This document shows positions 44,202-54,183 of a stretch of DNA of 64,000 nt, piece by piece. The notes under the pieces were generated by a model. The model was not told where the DNA came from. It saw only the letters and a list, made by a program, of their open reading frames with translations, and made no database searches. The stretch covers positions 1 through 64,000 of the forward strand of contig JACPFU010000022.1 in assembly GCA_016182785.1 (NCBI GenBank), written 5' to 3'. A program made the position numbers and the translations under genes. Positions within the stretch are counted from its first letter, which is position 1; the number at the start of each line of letters is the position of its first letter. This stretch comes from Lysobacterales bacterium (GTDB lineage Bacteria; Pseudomonadota; Gammaproteobacteria; Xanthomonadales; Ahniellaceae).

Positions 44202-45572
44202 ATGTCCTTTGCTTCCCTCGGGCTCACGCCCGCAGTCCTGCGTGCGCTCGTCACGCTCGGCCACGACACCCCGACCCCGATCCAGACCCAGGCGATCCCG
44301 CTGGTGCTGGCCGGCCACGACCTGCTCGCCGCGGCGCAGACCGGTACTGGCAAGACCGGCGGCTTCGCGCTGCCGATCCTCAGCCGACTCTTCCCCGAAG
44401 GCGCCCCGCGCCATGCCGGCCGCGCCCCGCGCGTGCTGGTGCTGACGCCGACGCGTGAACTCGCGGCACAGGTGCACGACAGCTTCAAGCAGTACGGCGC
44501 GCAGGTGCCGCTGCGCTCGGCGACGATCTTCGGCGGCGTTGGCATGCAGCCGCAGGTCGATGCATTGCGGCGTGGCATGGACGTGCTGATCGCGACCCCG
44601 GGTCGCCTGATCGACCACATGGGCCAGCGCACCGTCGACCTGCGTGAAATCGAAGTGCTGGTGCTCGACGAAGCCGACCGCATGCTCGACATGGGCTTCC
44701 TGCCCGCGCTCAAGCGCGTGGTGCAGGCACTGCCGCAGCAGCGCCAGACGCTGATGTTCTCGGCGACGTTCTCCGACGAGATCAAGCAGCTCGCCGGCCA
44801 GTTCCAGCGCAGTCCGAAGGAAGTGTCGGTGGCGCCGCGCAACACCATCGCCGAGACCATCCAGCACATCGTGCATCCGGTCGACGCCAGCCGCAAACGC
44901 AACCTGCTGATCGACTTCATGGCGCAAGACTCGCGCCGCCAGACGCTGGTGTTCGCGCGCACCAAGCACGGTGCCAACAAGCTCGCCGAGTCGCTCGACG
45001 CCGCCGGCTTCCGCTCCGCCGCGATCCACGGCAACAAGAGCCAGGGCGCGCGCACCAAGGCCCTGGCCGACTTCAAGGCCGGCCGCATCACGGTGCTGGT
45101 CGCGACCGACATCGCCGCGCGCGGGCTCGACATCCCGCAGCTGCCGGTGGTGATCAACTTCGACCTGCCGATGGTCGCCGAGGACTACGTGCACCGCATC
45201 GGCCGCACCGGCCGCGCCGGCGAAACCGGCCAGGCGGTGTCGCTGGTCTCGCACGACGAGTCCGGCCTGCTGCACGACATCCAGCGCGCGATCAAGCAGG
45301 AAATCACGATCACGAACTTTGCCGGCTACGCGCCTTCGGGCCCGCTGCGCATCGACGCCGGCGCGCCGCGCCCGATCATGGGCAACCGCGGCGGCCAGCG
45401 TCCGTCGCGTGACGGCCAGCGTCCCGGCGGCAGCAAGGCCGGCGCGCATCGTCCGCACCATGCCAAGCCGGCCAGCACCGGTGCCAAGCCCGGCCAGCGT
45501 CGCAACCAGGGCGGATCCAGCCGTGGCAATGGCGGCGGCGGCAGCCGATCGGGTTGGACGTCGCGGGCCTGA
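44202..45572 (+). CDS. rhlE: DEAD-box RNA helicase, RhlE type
   Basis: The 456-residue product carries all DEAD-box motifs: the Q motif (TPTPIQTQAIPLVLAG), Walker A AQTGTGKT, TPTRELAAQ, DEAD in VLDEADRMLDMGF, SAT in FSATF, and HRIGRTGRAGETG. The C-terminal 75 residues are basic and Gly/Arg/Ser-rich, as in RhlE, and bind RNA without specificity. These helicases act in ribosome assembly and mRNA decay, often in the cold. GGAG lies upstream of the ATG. The 266-base upstream region is shared with the divergent deacetylase gene and has a GCTGAA/TTCAGC hairpin near 43975. Confidence 0.92.
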   Translation: MSFASLGLTPAVLRALVTLGHDTPTPIQTQAIPLVLAGHDLLAAAQTGTGKTGGFALPILSRLFPEGAPRHAGRAPRVLVLTPTRELAAQVHDSFKQYGAQVPLRSATIFGGVGMQPQVDALRRGMDVLIATPGRLIDHMGQRTVDLREIEVLVLDEADRMLDMGFLPALKRVVQALPQQRQTLMFSATFSDEIKQLAGQFQRSPKEVSVAPRNTIAETIQHIVHPVDASRKRNLLIDFMAQDSRRQTLVFARTKHGANKLAESLDAAGFRSAAIHGNKSQGARTKALADFKAGRITVLVATDIAARGLDIPQLPVVINFDLPMVAEDYVHRIGRTGRAGETGQAVSLVSHDESGLLHDIQRAIKQEITITNFAGYAPSGPLRIDAGAPRPIMGNRGGQRPSRDGQRPGGSKAGAHRPHHAKPASTGAKPGQRRNQGGSSRGNGGGGSRSGWTSRA

Positions 45573-45584
45573 TCGGACGAATAG

Positions 45585-45610
45585 GTAGGGGCGGCCCCCC
45601 GTGGCCGCCC
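45585..45610. repeat. Single REP-like hairpin
   Basis: GGGCGGCC (45589-45596) pairs with GGCCGCCC (45603-45610) with a 6-base loop, preceded by GTAG like the other intergenic repeats. It lies 16 bases after the helicase stop and may act as its transcript end. Confidence 0.5.
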
Positions 45611-45676
45611 GGTTCGGGATTCCTCCGGCGCAAATCGTAGCTGCGCACCCGCGCGATTCATGCAACCGGTCGCTGT

Positions 45677-45682
45677 TATCCT
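45677..45682 (+). promoter_or_regulatory. -10 box TATCCT for a possibly leaderless rnt transcript
   Basis: TATCCT is followed by six bases and then the rnt ATG; no ribosome site is present. It shows the same spacing as at dusB and the MOSC gene. Confidence 0.45.
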
Positions 45683-45688
45683 GCAGCC

Positions 45689-46390
45689 ATGCCTCTGACC
45701 AAGTTCAACGCGCGTCTCGCCGAGCGCTTCCGCGGTTTCCTGCCGGTGGTCGTCGATGTCGAGACCGGCGGCTTCGATGCCGAACGTGATGCCCTGCTCG
45801 AGATCGCGGCGGTGCCGATCCTGATGAACGAGAACGGCGAAGTCGTGCGCGGCGAGACCGTGTCGACCCACGTCGTGCCGTTTCCGGGCGCAAACATCGA
45901 CCCGCGTGCGCTCGAGATCACCGGCATCGATCCGACCCATCCGTTCCGCGCCGCGCTCGACGAGAAGCTCGCCCTCGACCACATCTTCCAGCCGCTGCGC
46001 AAGGCGATGAAGGCGACCGACTGCACGCGTGCGGTGCTGGTCGGCCACAACGCGCATTTCGATCTCGGCTTCGTCAACGCCGCGATCCGCCGCACCGGCC
46101 ACAAGCGCAGCCCGTTCCATCCGTTCTCGTGCTTCGACACGGTCACGCTCGGCGGCCTCGCCCTCGGCCAGACCGTGCTCAGCCGCGCGGTGCAGGCCGC
46201 GGGCCTGAGCTGGAACGGCGACGAGGCGCACTCGGCGGTCTACGACGCCGAGACCACCGCCGATCTGTTCTGCCTGATCGTGAACCGCTGGAAGTATTTC
46301 GTCGATGCCGCACCGGACGCGACGCCGATGGCCGCGCAGCCGCCCGACGCCGAAGCCGACATCGCCGCGGCCACGCTCGAAGAGCCTTGA
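45689..46390 (+). CDS. rnt: Ribonuclease T
   Basis: The 233-residue DEDD 3'-5' exonuclease matures the 3' ends of tRNA and other stable RNAs. The match to the family is close: [29 protein letters not shown] (Exo I, Asp and Glu), [15 protein letters not shown] (Exo II), [24 protein letters not shown], and [15 protein letters not shown] (Exo III, His and Asp). Its presence points to a gammaproteobacterium. The last 25 residues are Ala/Asp/Glu-rich and not part of the family core. The transcript may be leaderless. Confidence 0.95.
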   Translation: MPLTKFNARLAERFRGFLPVVVDVETGGFDAERDALLEIAAVPILMNENGEVVRGETVSTHVVPFPGANIDPRALEITGIDPTHPFRAALDEKLALDHIFQPLRKAMKATDCTRAVLVGHNAHFDLGFVNAAIRRTGHKRSPFHPFSCFDTVTLGGLALGQTVLSRAVQAAGLSWNGDEAHSAVYDAETTADLFCLIVNRWKYFVDAAPDATPMAAQPPDAEADIAAATLEEP

Positions 46391-46436
46391 ACCCGGGACG
46401 CATCGCGCCCAGATTGTCGTCAGCGAGGTGATGCCC

Positions 46437-46718
46437 ATGCCGATCTACGAATACGCCCCGGTCACCCTCGGTTGCTCCGACTGCGCACCGAGCTTCGAGG
46501 TCATGCAGAAAATCGCCGACCCCGAACTCACCCACTGCGAAACCTGCAAGCAGCCGATCCGCCGCGTGATCTCAGCGAGCGCGGTCATCGTCGGCGGTGC
46601 GCATCACCTGCGCGAAAGCCATTTCTCGAAACGCGGCTTCACCCAGTACCGCAAGGTCGAGAAGGGCAAGTACGAGAAGACCGCGGGCGAAGGCCCGGAC
46701 ACGATCGGCGGCGATTGA
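46437..46718 (+). CDS. FmdB-family zinc ribbon protein
   Basis: The 93-residue product starts MPIYEYAP and holds CSDC and CETC as zinc ligands, followed by a charged tail (YRKVEKGKYEKTAGEG). FmdB-type zinc ribbons are putative regulators whose function is not settled. An upstream in-frame ATG at 46431 sits directly on the GAGGTG ribosome site, so 46437 is the better start. It follows rnt after 46 bases and ends 12 bases before the convergent giant gene. Confidence 0.82.
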   Translation: MPIYEYAPVTLGCSDCAPSFEVMQKIADPELTHCETCKQPIRRVISASAVIVGGAHHLRESHFSKRGFTQYRKVEKGKYEKTAGEGPDTIGGD

Positions 46719-46730
46719 AGCGCCAATGCT

Positions 46731-49700
46731 TCAGTGCAGAGAATCCGCCGCAACGGGAACCACCAATTGGCGGGCCGCAGCTCCCTCGAAGCCATCGCTG
46801 AATATGCCCACCGGCACTACAGAATCCCGATCAGAAGCACTGTCGTTTTCAGCCACAAGGGAAGTCACTCCCATCGGCGTGGCGATCGTTGCTGTGGCCG
46901 ATACCGGCACACCGACGCCTGCACCCACGGTGGCCATCAGATCGAAACGCAAGTACTGCCCGACGCCAAGATCGATTAACGCGTCCAGCGCACCGGCGTT
47001 CGCATCCGGCGTGGGACAGGTTGCGGTTGACTGGGCCTGCACACACATCCATCCGATCGCGGGTAGCGACGCCGACATCGCTGTCGTCACCCGTGCTGCT
47101 TCTACCGGATTCGGCCCAGCGTTCGCGACGACCACGGCGTAGACGATCGTTTCGTCCGCCAATACGCCGTTGCGGTGATTGTCGATCGCAACTTCCAGAT
47201 CGGTTCCAGTGCTCACGCCGATCACGGACTGCGCCGGCCCGGAACAATTCACGTGCGGGGCACCGACTGGACCATCGTCACAGGCACGGTAGGTCAGGAC
47301 GGAACTGCCCGTGACACCAGCCGCCGGCGTGAAACTGAGGCTGCCATCGTCCGCGAGCACGGGAGCAATCGCGAATAAGCCGGGATTGTCGACGCCGATC
47401 AGTTCCAGACTGACTTGTTGGTCAGCCTCGTCCACAGCGCTGACCGGGCCGGGCCGAATCGCCGAGATCCAGGATGCGAAGATGCTCGGGCCGGTATCGG
47501 GTGCGACGTAGCGCTCGCGCCCAGGTGCGAACTCCGGCGCATCGTTGACGGGCGACACCGTCACCGTCGCGACTACGGGGCCACCGTATTCGAACTCGGC
47601 ATCGCGCGCACGAACTGCGACCACGTGATCGCCCCCTCGCTCGAATACGCAAGCCAAGCCCAATGGCGAAGTCATCACCACATTGGCCACAAAGCCCGTA
47701 CCGTTGAAATCGCAATCGACTTCGTAAGCAGCGACAGCCTCTGCCGACGACGGCAAGGTCGCGCTTGCGTCAATGGCCATCGACTCACCCTCCACCGCAT
47801 TTGCCGGAATGTCTGCGGACAGGACAGGGACCGAGTCCGCGACGTTGACCTGAACGGACCTTGTGCTGACGGCGCCAGCGCCGTCGATGACGCGCACGGC
47901 CATTGCGTAGATGCCAGGCCCGCTCCAGCTGCACACCGCAGCATTTGACTCCTGCGGACCCAGTTCGAATACGCCATCGCCGCGACAATCGAAGGCATAG
48001 AGCAGCGTCGGCGACTCGACATCGGAGGCGGTGACGGAGATTGTCGCGATCTCATACTCGAACAACGACGACGGCGCGGCCTCCAGCGCCGACACCTGGG
48101 GTGCCTCATTGGCAAACATTGCAGTGACCTGCAACGAAGCAGTGACGTTGGCGTCGACTCGAGGATTGATCGCGCTGCCATCGCTCCATTGCAGGAAGCG
48201 GTAACCCGTTGCAGGCACCGCCGATATCGCTGTGCCCGAGCCAAGATAGGGCACCGACTGACTGGCATTACCGATCAGCGAACCATTGGGGCCCGCCGCG
48301 TATTCCAAGCTGAAATTCTGCGCTGCGGTGGTAAAGGTGACTGTGCACGGAGCCGTTACCGGCGAGGTGGTGAAGATCAGCCCGTTAAGCACTCCGCCGC
48401 AACCCTCGGCAGCGACGAGCGTGCGGCCGGGATCCGGCACGAACTGCAGCAAGACGACATCACCATGGAGCACAGCAGGATTCTGCGGTGTAACGGCACC
48501 GCCGTTATCGACCAGCGTTTCCACCAGGTGGGTGTTGCTGGACACGAACACCGCCCCGGCATCATCCCCCGCATCTGGGTAGTCGGCCAGCATCTGGCCC
48601 GCAATCCAATGGCGGTCATCCATCGCGACCGACGCGCCAAAACTGGCATGCGAATGAATGTCAGATTGCGTCATGCGCCGGTACGACCAGTTGCCCTCGA
48701 GTCGCTCGAAGCTCAGCACAGCCCCCCACGCGGACGACCAGCCTCCCACCACAAGATTGTTGTCATCGAGCGCAACTGATCTTCCGAAACCCTCGACCCA
48801 CAGCGCTGGCGGCGGGCGCAACTTGGAACGATAGCTCCAGGAACCCGCAATAAGTTCAAAGAAGTAGACGGCACCCTCGATGAGGGTCGTCCCGTTGTGC
48901 TGTCCTTTCGCGCCGATCGCAGTCCGATTGCCTTGCAGGGCGAGGTCGGATCCGAAGTTGTCGCCGCTGAATCCGTCGGGTGCCTGCAATCGGGCCTGCT
49001 GAGACCAGGTCGCGCCGTTGAACCGAAACACGAGCACTTCGCCCGGTGCGTTGCCCCGGGGCGATGTGACCATCGAGACATCGCCGTCTACAGCCACCCG
49101 ATCACCGAAGTTCGTGTACGCCCCCGAGGTCGGCAACAAGCGCGCGGTGCGCGTCCATACACCGGCATTTCGCTTGAAAACATAGGCCGCGCCGCTGCTG
49201 CCCCCTGAGCCTGGATCGCCAGGAGACCCAACCACGATGGTGTCGCCGTCCAAGGCAACCGACGTTCCGAAATACAAGGATCCAGCCGCGCTCAGCCGTG
49301 CCTGTTGAATCCACTGGTCTCCGGAACGGACAAATACATACGCAGCACCAGCGTACTGAGCGCCGCTGATGGTCTTGTTCCATGCACCCGCGACGATGGT
49401 GTCGCCCGAAATTGCCACGCTGTGGCCGAGGTAGTCGCTCGGTTGACCGTCGCTGGCGACGAGCTTGGCTTCGACCTGCCATTGGTCGGCAACCCTGCGC
49501 ATCACGGTTACGGACCCCTGTTCGTAACTTGCGACGAGCGAGTCCCGTGATGCGCCGATGACCGCCACATCGCCCTCGATGTCGACATCGGCGCCGAACA
49601 GATCGCGACTCGCGCCGCCGTTACCCAACTTGAGCGTTTCGACCAATGCAAACGAACCCGGACCGGATGCTGCGTAAACCTCGACTTGCCCACGCTGGTG

Positions 49701-50888
49701 TGCCGACCAAGTATCGGCGATGAGTGCTTCGCCGTACTGCAGCGCATTTGCCGCACGCGCAGAAGAAAGCTTCTGCCTCAGGCCCCAGCTGGAGCCACTG
49801 CGTTCGAAAACGTAGCCATTCGCCAAAGCGAGATTCGCATCCATCGCCACAGCGCCGCCGAATCTGGACTGAGCCACGCCATCGAACGCCACCAGTTTGC
49901 CTTGCTGCACCCAACTGTTGCCGGAGCGCACGAATACATAAGACGCCCCCTGATCGATGCGTCCGGACACGTCGACAGCGGGCGCGCCCACCAGGATCGA
50001 GCCCAGGCTTGTGTCGACACTTGCACCAAACTCGCTCCAGGCCTGGCCGTCCGCTGCGGACAACACGGCGCGCTGGACCCAAACACCGGATTGACGCTCG
50101 AACACCACGACCGAGCCCGCACCTTGAGCGGCGCCGATACCACCTGGTGCACCGGCAACCAGCAGTCCGTCGCGCAATGCCACAGACCGGCCGACGCGGG
50201 CGTTCGGCGCCGCGCCGGCATAGTTCACGCGCGCCTGGTGCTGCCAACTGCCGCCTGCAGCAGAGAACACGTCGATCGCCCCTTGGTCGACATTGCCCGT
50301 CACCTCAATGCCGTCGAGTCCGACGGCCAGCACATCTCCGGATAGAGCAACACTTTGCGACACAACACTGCTGCCGTCAGGGGCATTTGCTGGCGACAGA
50401 CTGGACTCCAGTTGCCACTGCCCGGCAGAGCGGCGAAACACGCGCACGATGCTTCGGACCACGAAGCCAGACTGCATTTCATTTTCGAGAACCGCGAGGC
50501 GATCACCCGAGAGTGCGATTCCTGACCCGAGGTACAGACTCGGCTCGATGCGCTGCTGGAGCTGCCAGGTCGACCCGCTCCTGGCGAAGATGAACACCGC
50601 GCCTCGTGGCAAGCCATTTCGGTAGATGCCCGGAGCGGAGACCGCCAAGGTGTCTCCATCCAGCGCCATGGCCGCGCCGAATGCTTCGAACGGCGAACCT
50701 CCGCCAAATCCCTCGATCAAGTCTGGATTGTCGATGCGCGCCGCCGCCCCATAGGCCTTGGCCAGTGATTCAGCGACCACAGCCTGCGCCGCCATCGGCA
50801 GCTCACCGGCGGCGACAACCAAGGACGCGCTGCAGGACGCCAAGAATGCGCAAAGCATCCGAACCAGATACTGACGGCTGAGGTTCAT
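46731..50888 (-). CDS. Giant secreted FG-GAP propeller protein with Ig-like and DUF11-like C-terminus
   Basis: The 1385-residue product has a signal peptide (about 1-27). Fourteen FG-GAP/integrin-alpha-like units follow (about 70-785), each with a 'hxGDxlxVGAPg' turn and a 'GAxYVFxRSGxxWxQQxxL' strand, enough for two seven-bladed propellers. A List/B-repeat region (about 785-925, AAGPNGS and GYRFLQWSD), PKD- or cadherin-like domains (about 925-1220), a DUF11-like domain (about 1225-1340, VVANAGPN, LGVGQYLRFD) and a tail with IFSDGFE follow. The last 500 residues parallel those of the RCC1 protein at 3028-6591. The ATG at 50888 has AAGAGAG upstream and starts the signal peptide. It is likely secreted or surface-bound; its function is unknown. 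Confidence 0.82.
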   Translation of the reverse strand: MNLSRQYLVRMLCAFLASCSASLVVAAGELPMAAQAVVAESLAKAYGAAARIDNPDLIEGFGGGSPFEAFGAAMALDGDTLAVSAPGIYRNGLPRGAVFIFARSGSTWQLQQRIEPSLYLGSGIALSGDRLAVLENEMQSGFVVRSIVRVFRRSAGQWQLESSLSPANAPDGSSVVSQSVALSGDVLAVGLDGIEVTGNVDQGAIDVFSAAGGSWQHQARVNYAGAAPNARVGRSVALRDGLLVAGAPGGIGAAQGAGSVVVFERQSGVWVQRAVLSAADGQAWSEFGASVDTSLGSILVGAPAVDVSGRIDQGASYVFVRSGNSWVQQGKLVAFDGVAQSRFGGAVAMDANLALANGYVFERSGSSWGLRQKLSSARAANALQYGEALIADTWSAHQRGQVEVYAASGPGSFALVETLKLGNGGASRDLFGADVDIEGDVAVIGASRDSLVASYEQGSVTVMRRVADQWQVEAKLVASDGQPSDYLGHSVAISGDTIVAGAWNKTISGAQYAGAAYVFVRSGDQWIQQARLSAAGSLYFGTSVALDGDTIVVGSPGDPGSGGSSGAAYVFKRNAGVWTRTARLLPTSGAYTNFGDRVAVDGDVSMVTSPRGNAPGEVLVFRFNGATWSQQARLQAPDGFSGDNFGSDLALQGNRTAIGAKGQHNGTTLIEGAVYFFELIAGSWSYRSKLRPPPALWVEGFGRSVALDDNNLVVGGWSSAWGAVLSFERLEGNWSYRRMTQSDIHSHASFGASVAMDDRHWIAGQMLADYPDAGDDAGAVFVSSNTHLVETLVDNGGAVTPQNPAVLHGDVVLLQFVPDPGRTLVAAEGCGGVLNGLIFTTSPVTAPCTVTFTTAAQNFSLEYAAGPNGSLIGNASQSVPYLGSGTAISAVPATGYRFLQWSDGSAINPRVDANVTASLQVTAMFANEAPQVSALEAAPSSLFEYEIATISVTASDVESPTLLYAFDCRGDGVFELGPQESNAAVCSWSGPGIYAMAVRVIDGAGAVSTRSVQVNVADSVPVLSADIPANAVEGESMAIDASATLPSSAEAVAAYEVDCDFNGTGFVANVVMTSPLGLACVFERGGDHVVAVRARDAEFEYGGPVVATVTVSPVNDAPEFAPGRERYVAPDTGPSIFASWISAIRPGPVSAVDEADQQVSLELIGVDNPGLFAIAPVLADDGSLSFTPAAGVTGSSVLTYRACDDGPVGAPHVNCSGPAQSVIGVSTGTDLEVAIDNHRNGVLADETIVYAVVVANAGPNPVEAARVTTAMSASLPAIGWMCVQAQSTATCPTPDANAGALDALIDLGVGQYLRFDLMATVGAGVGVPVSATATIATPMGVTSLVAENDSASDRDSVVPVGIFSDGFEGAAARQLVVPVAADSLH

Positions 50889-51003
50889 CAATACTCTCTT
50901 CTTGCGGAGGTCTCCGCGTGTACGCGGAGGGTGGACGTTTCGAGCAGCCATTCTCGCAGGGTCGCGACGACCGGCCCGAACACGATTTCCGGCGACAGCG
51001 GCG

Positions 51004-51030
51004 GCGCGCTCCGCGGCAGCGGAGGCGCGC
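51004..51030. terminator. Imperfect hairpin between the YebC-family and FG-GAP genes
   Basis: GCGCGCTCCGC (51004-51014) pairs with GCGGAG-G-CGCGC (51019-51030) with one bulged base and a 4-base loop. It lies downstream of the YebC-family gene on the minus strand; no U-tract follows, so termination is only possible. Confidence 0.35.
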
Positions 51031-51062
51031 AATCTGGTGGGACGCTCGTGAGCGCTACCGGC

Positions 51063-51755
51063 TCAGGCCAGCCCGGCGTACACCGTCTGCACTTCGTCGT
51101 CGTCGTCGAGCGCGCGCAGGAAGGCTTCGACTTCATCGAGTTCTGCGCCTTCGACGCTGACCGGGTTCTTGGCGCGGTAGCCGAGGTAGGCCTTGAGCAC
51201 TGTGTAGCCGAAGTTCGGCAACGCGCGGCTCACGGCGTCGAGATCGGTCGGGTCGGTGTAGAAGGTGACGCCGTCGTCGATCTCGACATCCTGGGCACCG
51301 GCTTCGATCGCCGCGGTTTCGGCGTCGGCATTCGCGTCGTTCGGCTCGGCCTCGATCATGCCGAGGTGGTCGAAGTCCCAACTCACCGAGCCCAAACCGC
51401 CGAGCTGGCCCTTGCGGAACAACACGCGGATCGCCGAGGCGGCGCGGTTCGGGTTGTCGGTCAGGCACTCGACGATCACCGGCACGCGATGCGGCGCGAA
51501 GCCTTCGTAGGTCAGCTTTTCGTACTGTGCGCCGCCATCCAGCAGACCGGCGCCCTTCTTGATCGCGCGCTCGACGGTCTCGCGCGGCATCGACAGCTTG
51601 CGCGCCTGTTCAACGGCCAGGCGCAAGCGCGAATTCGTCGACGGGTCGGCCCCGGCGCGCGCCGCGACCGAGATTTCGCGGGACAGCTTGGTAAACAGGC
51701 TACCCCTGGCATTCGCGACCAGTTCCTTGCCCTTCTCCTTCCACTTCTTGCCCAT
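51063..51755 (-). CDS. YebC/PmpR-family protein
   Basis: The 230-residue product has the three-domain YebC layout: [48 protein letters not shown] and an acidic C-terminus ([18 protein letters not shown]). YebC-type proteins bind DNA as regulators or, as more recent work on the family suggests, help ribosomes translate proline stretches. The start [11 protein letters not shown] differs from the canonical MAGHSKWANIKHRK, placing this protein in the YeeN-like branch. The ruvC gene often linked to canonical yebC is absent. The start has AGGGTC upstream. Confidence 0.88.
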   Translation of the reverse strand: MGKKWKEKGKELVANARGSLFTKLSREISVAARAGADPSTNSRLRLAVEQARKLSMPRETVERAIKKGAGLLDGGAQYEKLTYEGFAPHRVPVIVECLTDNPNRAASAIRVLFRKGQLGGLGSVSWDFDHLGMIEAEPNDANADAETAAIEAGAQDVEIDDGVTFYTDPTDLDAVSRALPNFGYTVLKAYLGYRAKNPVSVEGAELDEVEAFLRALDDDDEVQTVYAGLA

Positions 51756-51960
51756 GACCCTGGTTCCGGCAATTTCACAGGGCGCGCATTCTAGTGGCTC
51801 GGCACGCTCCTCGGTCAGCGACCTGGATCAAGAAAGCCTGGAATCGGCATCGCGAGTTCCGGTGCCCCGCCCCGACCACGATTCCGGTCGCCCCGTCCCA
51901 GCCGCACTGGCAGCACGCGCCGATTTGCGTACGCTGCGCGCCTCTTTGCCGGAGATCTCC

Positions 51961-54123
51961 ATGTTCAAGCAATCCCTGATCGTGCTCGCGCTGGCCGCGA
52001 CGCTTGCCGCCTGCGGTGCATCGAAGGAAGCCGGGTCCGATGCGACCGTGGTGGCAGCCACGCAACCCACCCTGCACTACCCGACCGCACGCACGGTCGA
52101 GCAGGTCGACGACTTCCATGGCACGAAGGTGTCCGATCCCTATCGCTGGATGGAAAACCTCGACGACCCCGAACTGCAGCCGTGGATCGCAGCCGAGAAC
52201 CAGCTCGTGGCGGACTTCATCAGCGACGTGCCGAACCGCGAGCAGCTGAAGACGCGCATGACCGCGCTCTGGGACTACGAGCGCTTCGGCACGCCGGAAG
52301 TGCACGGCGGCAAGTATTTCTTCAGCCGCAACGACGGCCTGCAGAACCAGTCGCCGGTGTACGTGCAGGACACGCTCGACGGCGAGCCGCGCCTGCTGAT
52401 CGACCCGAACACGCTCTCCGCCGATGGCACGATCGCGCTCAGCGAATCGGCCGTCAGCCCGGACGGCAAGCTGTATGCGTATTCGCTGTCCGACGGCGGT
52501 TCCGACTGGCGCACGATCAAGGTGCGCAACGTCGAGACCGGGAAAGACCTCGACGACGAAATCCGCTGGGCCAAGTTCACCAACATCGCCTGGACCCAGG
52601 ATTCGGGCGGCATCTTCTACAGCCGCTTCGACGCGCCGGAAGGCGAGGACCCGCTCAAGGCCGTCAACAAGAACCAGAAGCTGTTCCTGCACACGATCGG
52701 CAAGCCGCAAGCCGACGACACGCTGGTCTACGAGCGCCCCGACCAGCCGGACTGGGGCTTCAGCGCGACGGTGTCGGATGACGGCGCGTACCTGATCATC
52801 AACGGCTCGCAGGGCACCGATGTGCGCAATCGCGTGTTCTACAAGGACCTCGCGAAAGCCGACGGCAAGGTCGTGGCGCTGATCGAGGATCTGGTCGCCG
52901 CCTACGACTTCGTCGGCAACGACGGCAGCGTGCTGTACTTCCTCAGCGACGACGGCGCCGAACGCAACCGCCTGCTTGCGATCGACACTGCCCATCCGGG
53001 CAAGGACCACTGGCAGACGGTGATCGCCGAGAACGACGCGCTGCTGCTGCAGGTGTCGCACGTGCACGGCCAGTTCATCGCGAACTACCTGCGCGACGCG
53101 CGCTCGGAAGTGAAGATGTTCGATGCCGCCGGCAAGGAACTGCGCAGCATCGCCCTGCCCGGCCTTGGCACCGCCAACGGCTTCGAGGGTGCGGTCGAGG
53201 ACAACGAGACCTTCTTCGCGTTCGGCAGCTGGGCCGTGCCGGACTCGGTCTATCGCCTCGACGCGACCACCGGCGAGACCACCCTGTTCAAGGCGCCGTC
53301 GGTGAAGTTCGACGTCAACGCCTATGAAACCACGCAGGTGTTCTACCCGAGCAAGGACGGCACCAAGGTGCCGATGTTCATCACCGCGAAGAAGGGCTTC
53401 GTGCGCGATGGCAACAACCCGACCATCCTGTACGGCTACGGCGGCTTCAACATCGCGGTGACGCCGAAGTTCAGCCCGGCCATCATCCAGTGGCTGGACA
53501 TGGGTGGCGTCTATGCGGTCGCGAACCTGCGCGGCGGCTCCGAATACGGCCGCCCCTGGCACGAGGCCGGCATGAAGACGAACAAGCAGAACGTGTTCGA
53601 CGACTTCGCCGCCGGTGCCGAATACCTGATCGCCGACAAGGTGACGCAGCCGGCCAAGCTCGCGATCTCCGGTCGCAGCAATGGCGGCCTGCTGGTCGGC
53701 GCGACCCTGCTGCAGCGCCCGGAACTGTTCGGCGCCGCCCTGCCTGCGGTCGGCGTGCTCGACATGCTGCGCTTCCGCGAGTTCACCATCGGCTGGGCCT
53801 GGGAATCGGACTACGGCACGGTGAAGGACGCCACCGAGTTCAAGGCCATCCATGCCTATTCGCCGCTGCACAACATCAAGCCCGGCGCCAAGTACCCGCC
53901 GACCCTGGTCACGACGGCAGAGCGCGATGATCGCGTGTTCCCGGCGCACAGCTTCAAGTTCGCCGCGGCGATGCAGGCCGCGAACCCGGGCGGCAACCCG
54001 GCCCTGATCCGCATCGAGACGCGCGCGGGTCATGGTGCTGGCAAGCCGACCACGAAGATCATCGAGGAATACGCCGACATCTACGCGTTCTTGGCGAAGA
54101 CGCTGCACATTGAAATTCGGTGA
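51961..54123 (+). CDS. Prolyl oligopeptidase, lipoprotein type
   Basis: The 720-residue S9 peptidase has a lipoprotein signal (lipobox LAAC, Cys18-19 region), so it is probably attached to the periplasmic face. An N-terminal helix (YPTARTVEQVDDFHGTKVSDPYRWMENLDDP), a seven-bladed propeller (about 90-440) and an alpha/beta-hydrolase domain follow. The triad is visible: Ser573 in GRSNGG, Asp656 or Asp657 in ERDDRVFPAHSFKF, and His691 in RAGHGAGKPT. It cleaves short peptides after proline. GGAGATCTCC precedes the ATG. The large inverted repeat follows its stop. Confidence 0.94.
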   Translation: MFKQSLIVLALAATLAACGASKEAGSDATVVAATQPTLHYPTARTVEQVDDFHGTKVSDPYRWMENLDDPELQPWIAAENQLVADFISDVPNREQLKTRMTALWDYERFGTPEVHGGKYFFSRNDGLQNQSPVYVQDTLDGEPRLLIDPNTLSADGTIALSESAVSPDGKLYAYSLSDGGSDWRTIKVRNVETGKDLDDEIRWAKFTNIAWTQDSGGIFYSRFDAPEGEDPLKAVNKNQKLFLHTIGKPQADDTLVYERPDQPDWGFSATVSDDGAYLIINGSQGTDVRNRVFYKDLAKADGKVVALIEDLVAAYDFVGNDGSVLYFLSDDGAERNRLLAIDTAHPGKDHWQTVIAENDALLLQVSHVHGQFIANYLRDARSEVKMFDAAGKELRSIALPGLGTANGFEGAVEDNETFFAFGSWAVPDSVYRLDATTGETTLFKAPSVKFDVNAYETTQVFYPSKDGTKVPMFITAKKGFVRDGNNPTILYGYGGFNIAVTPKFSPAIIQWLDMGGVYAVANLRGGSEYGRPWHEAGMKTNKQNVFDDFAAGAEYLIADKVTQPAKLAISGRSNGGLLVGATLLQRPELFGAALPAVGVLDMLRFREFTIGWAWESDYGTVKDATEFKAIHAYSPLHNIKPGAKYPPTLVTTAERDDRVFPAHSFKFAAAMQAANPGGNPALIRIETRAGHGAGKPTTKIIEEYADIYAFLAKTLHIEIR

Positions 54124-54183
54124 TGCCGGTCGGGCGTCGGCGCACATCGACGCCCGGCAATTCTGTGGTGATCGTGATGGATG

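Noticed and set aside
46731-50888. Integrin-type adhesin or haemolysin assignment for the FG-GAP protein.
   Set aside because: FG-GAP units alone do not show function; no toxin, RTX or enzyme motif is visible.
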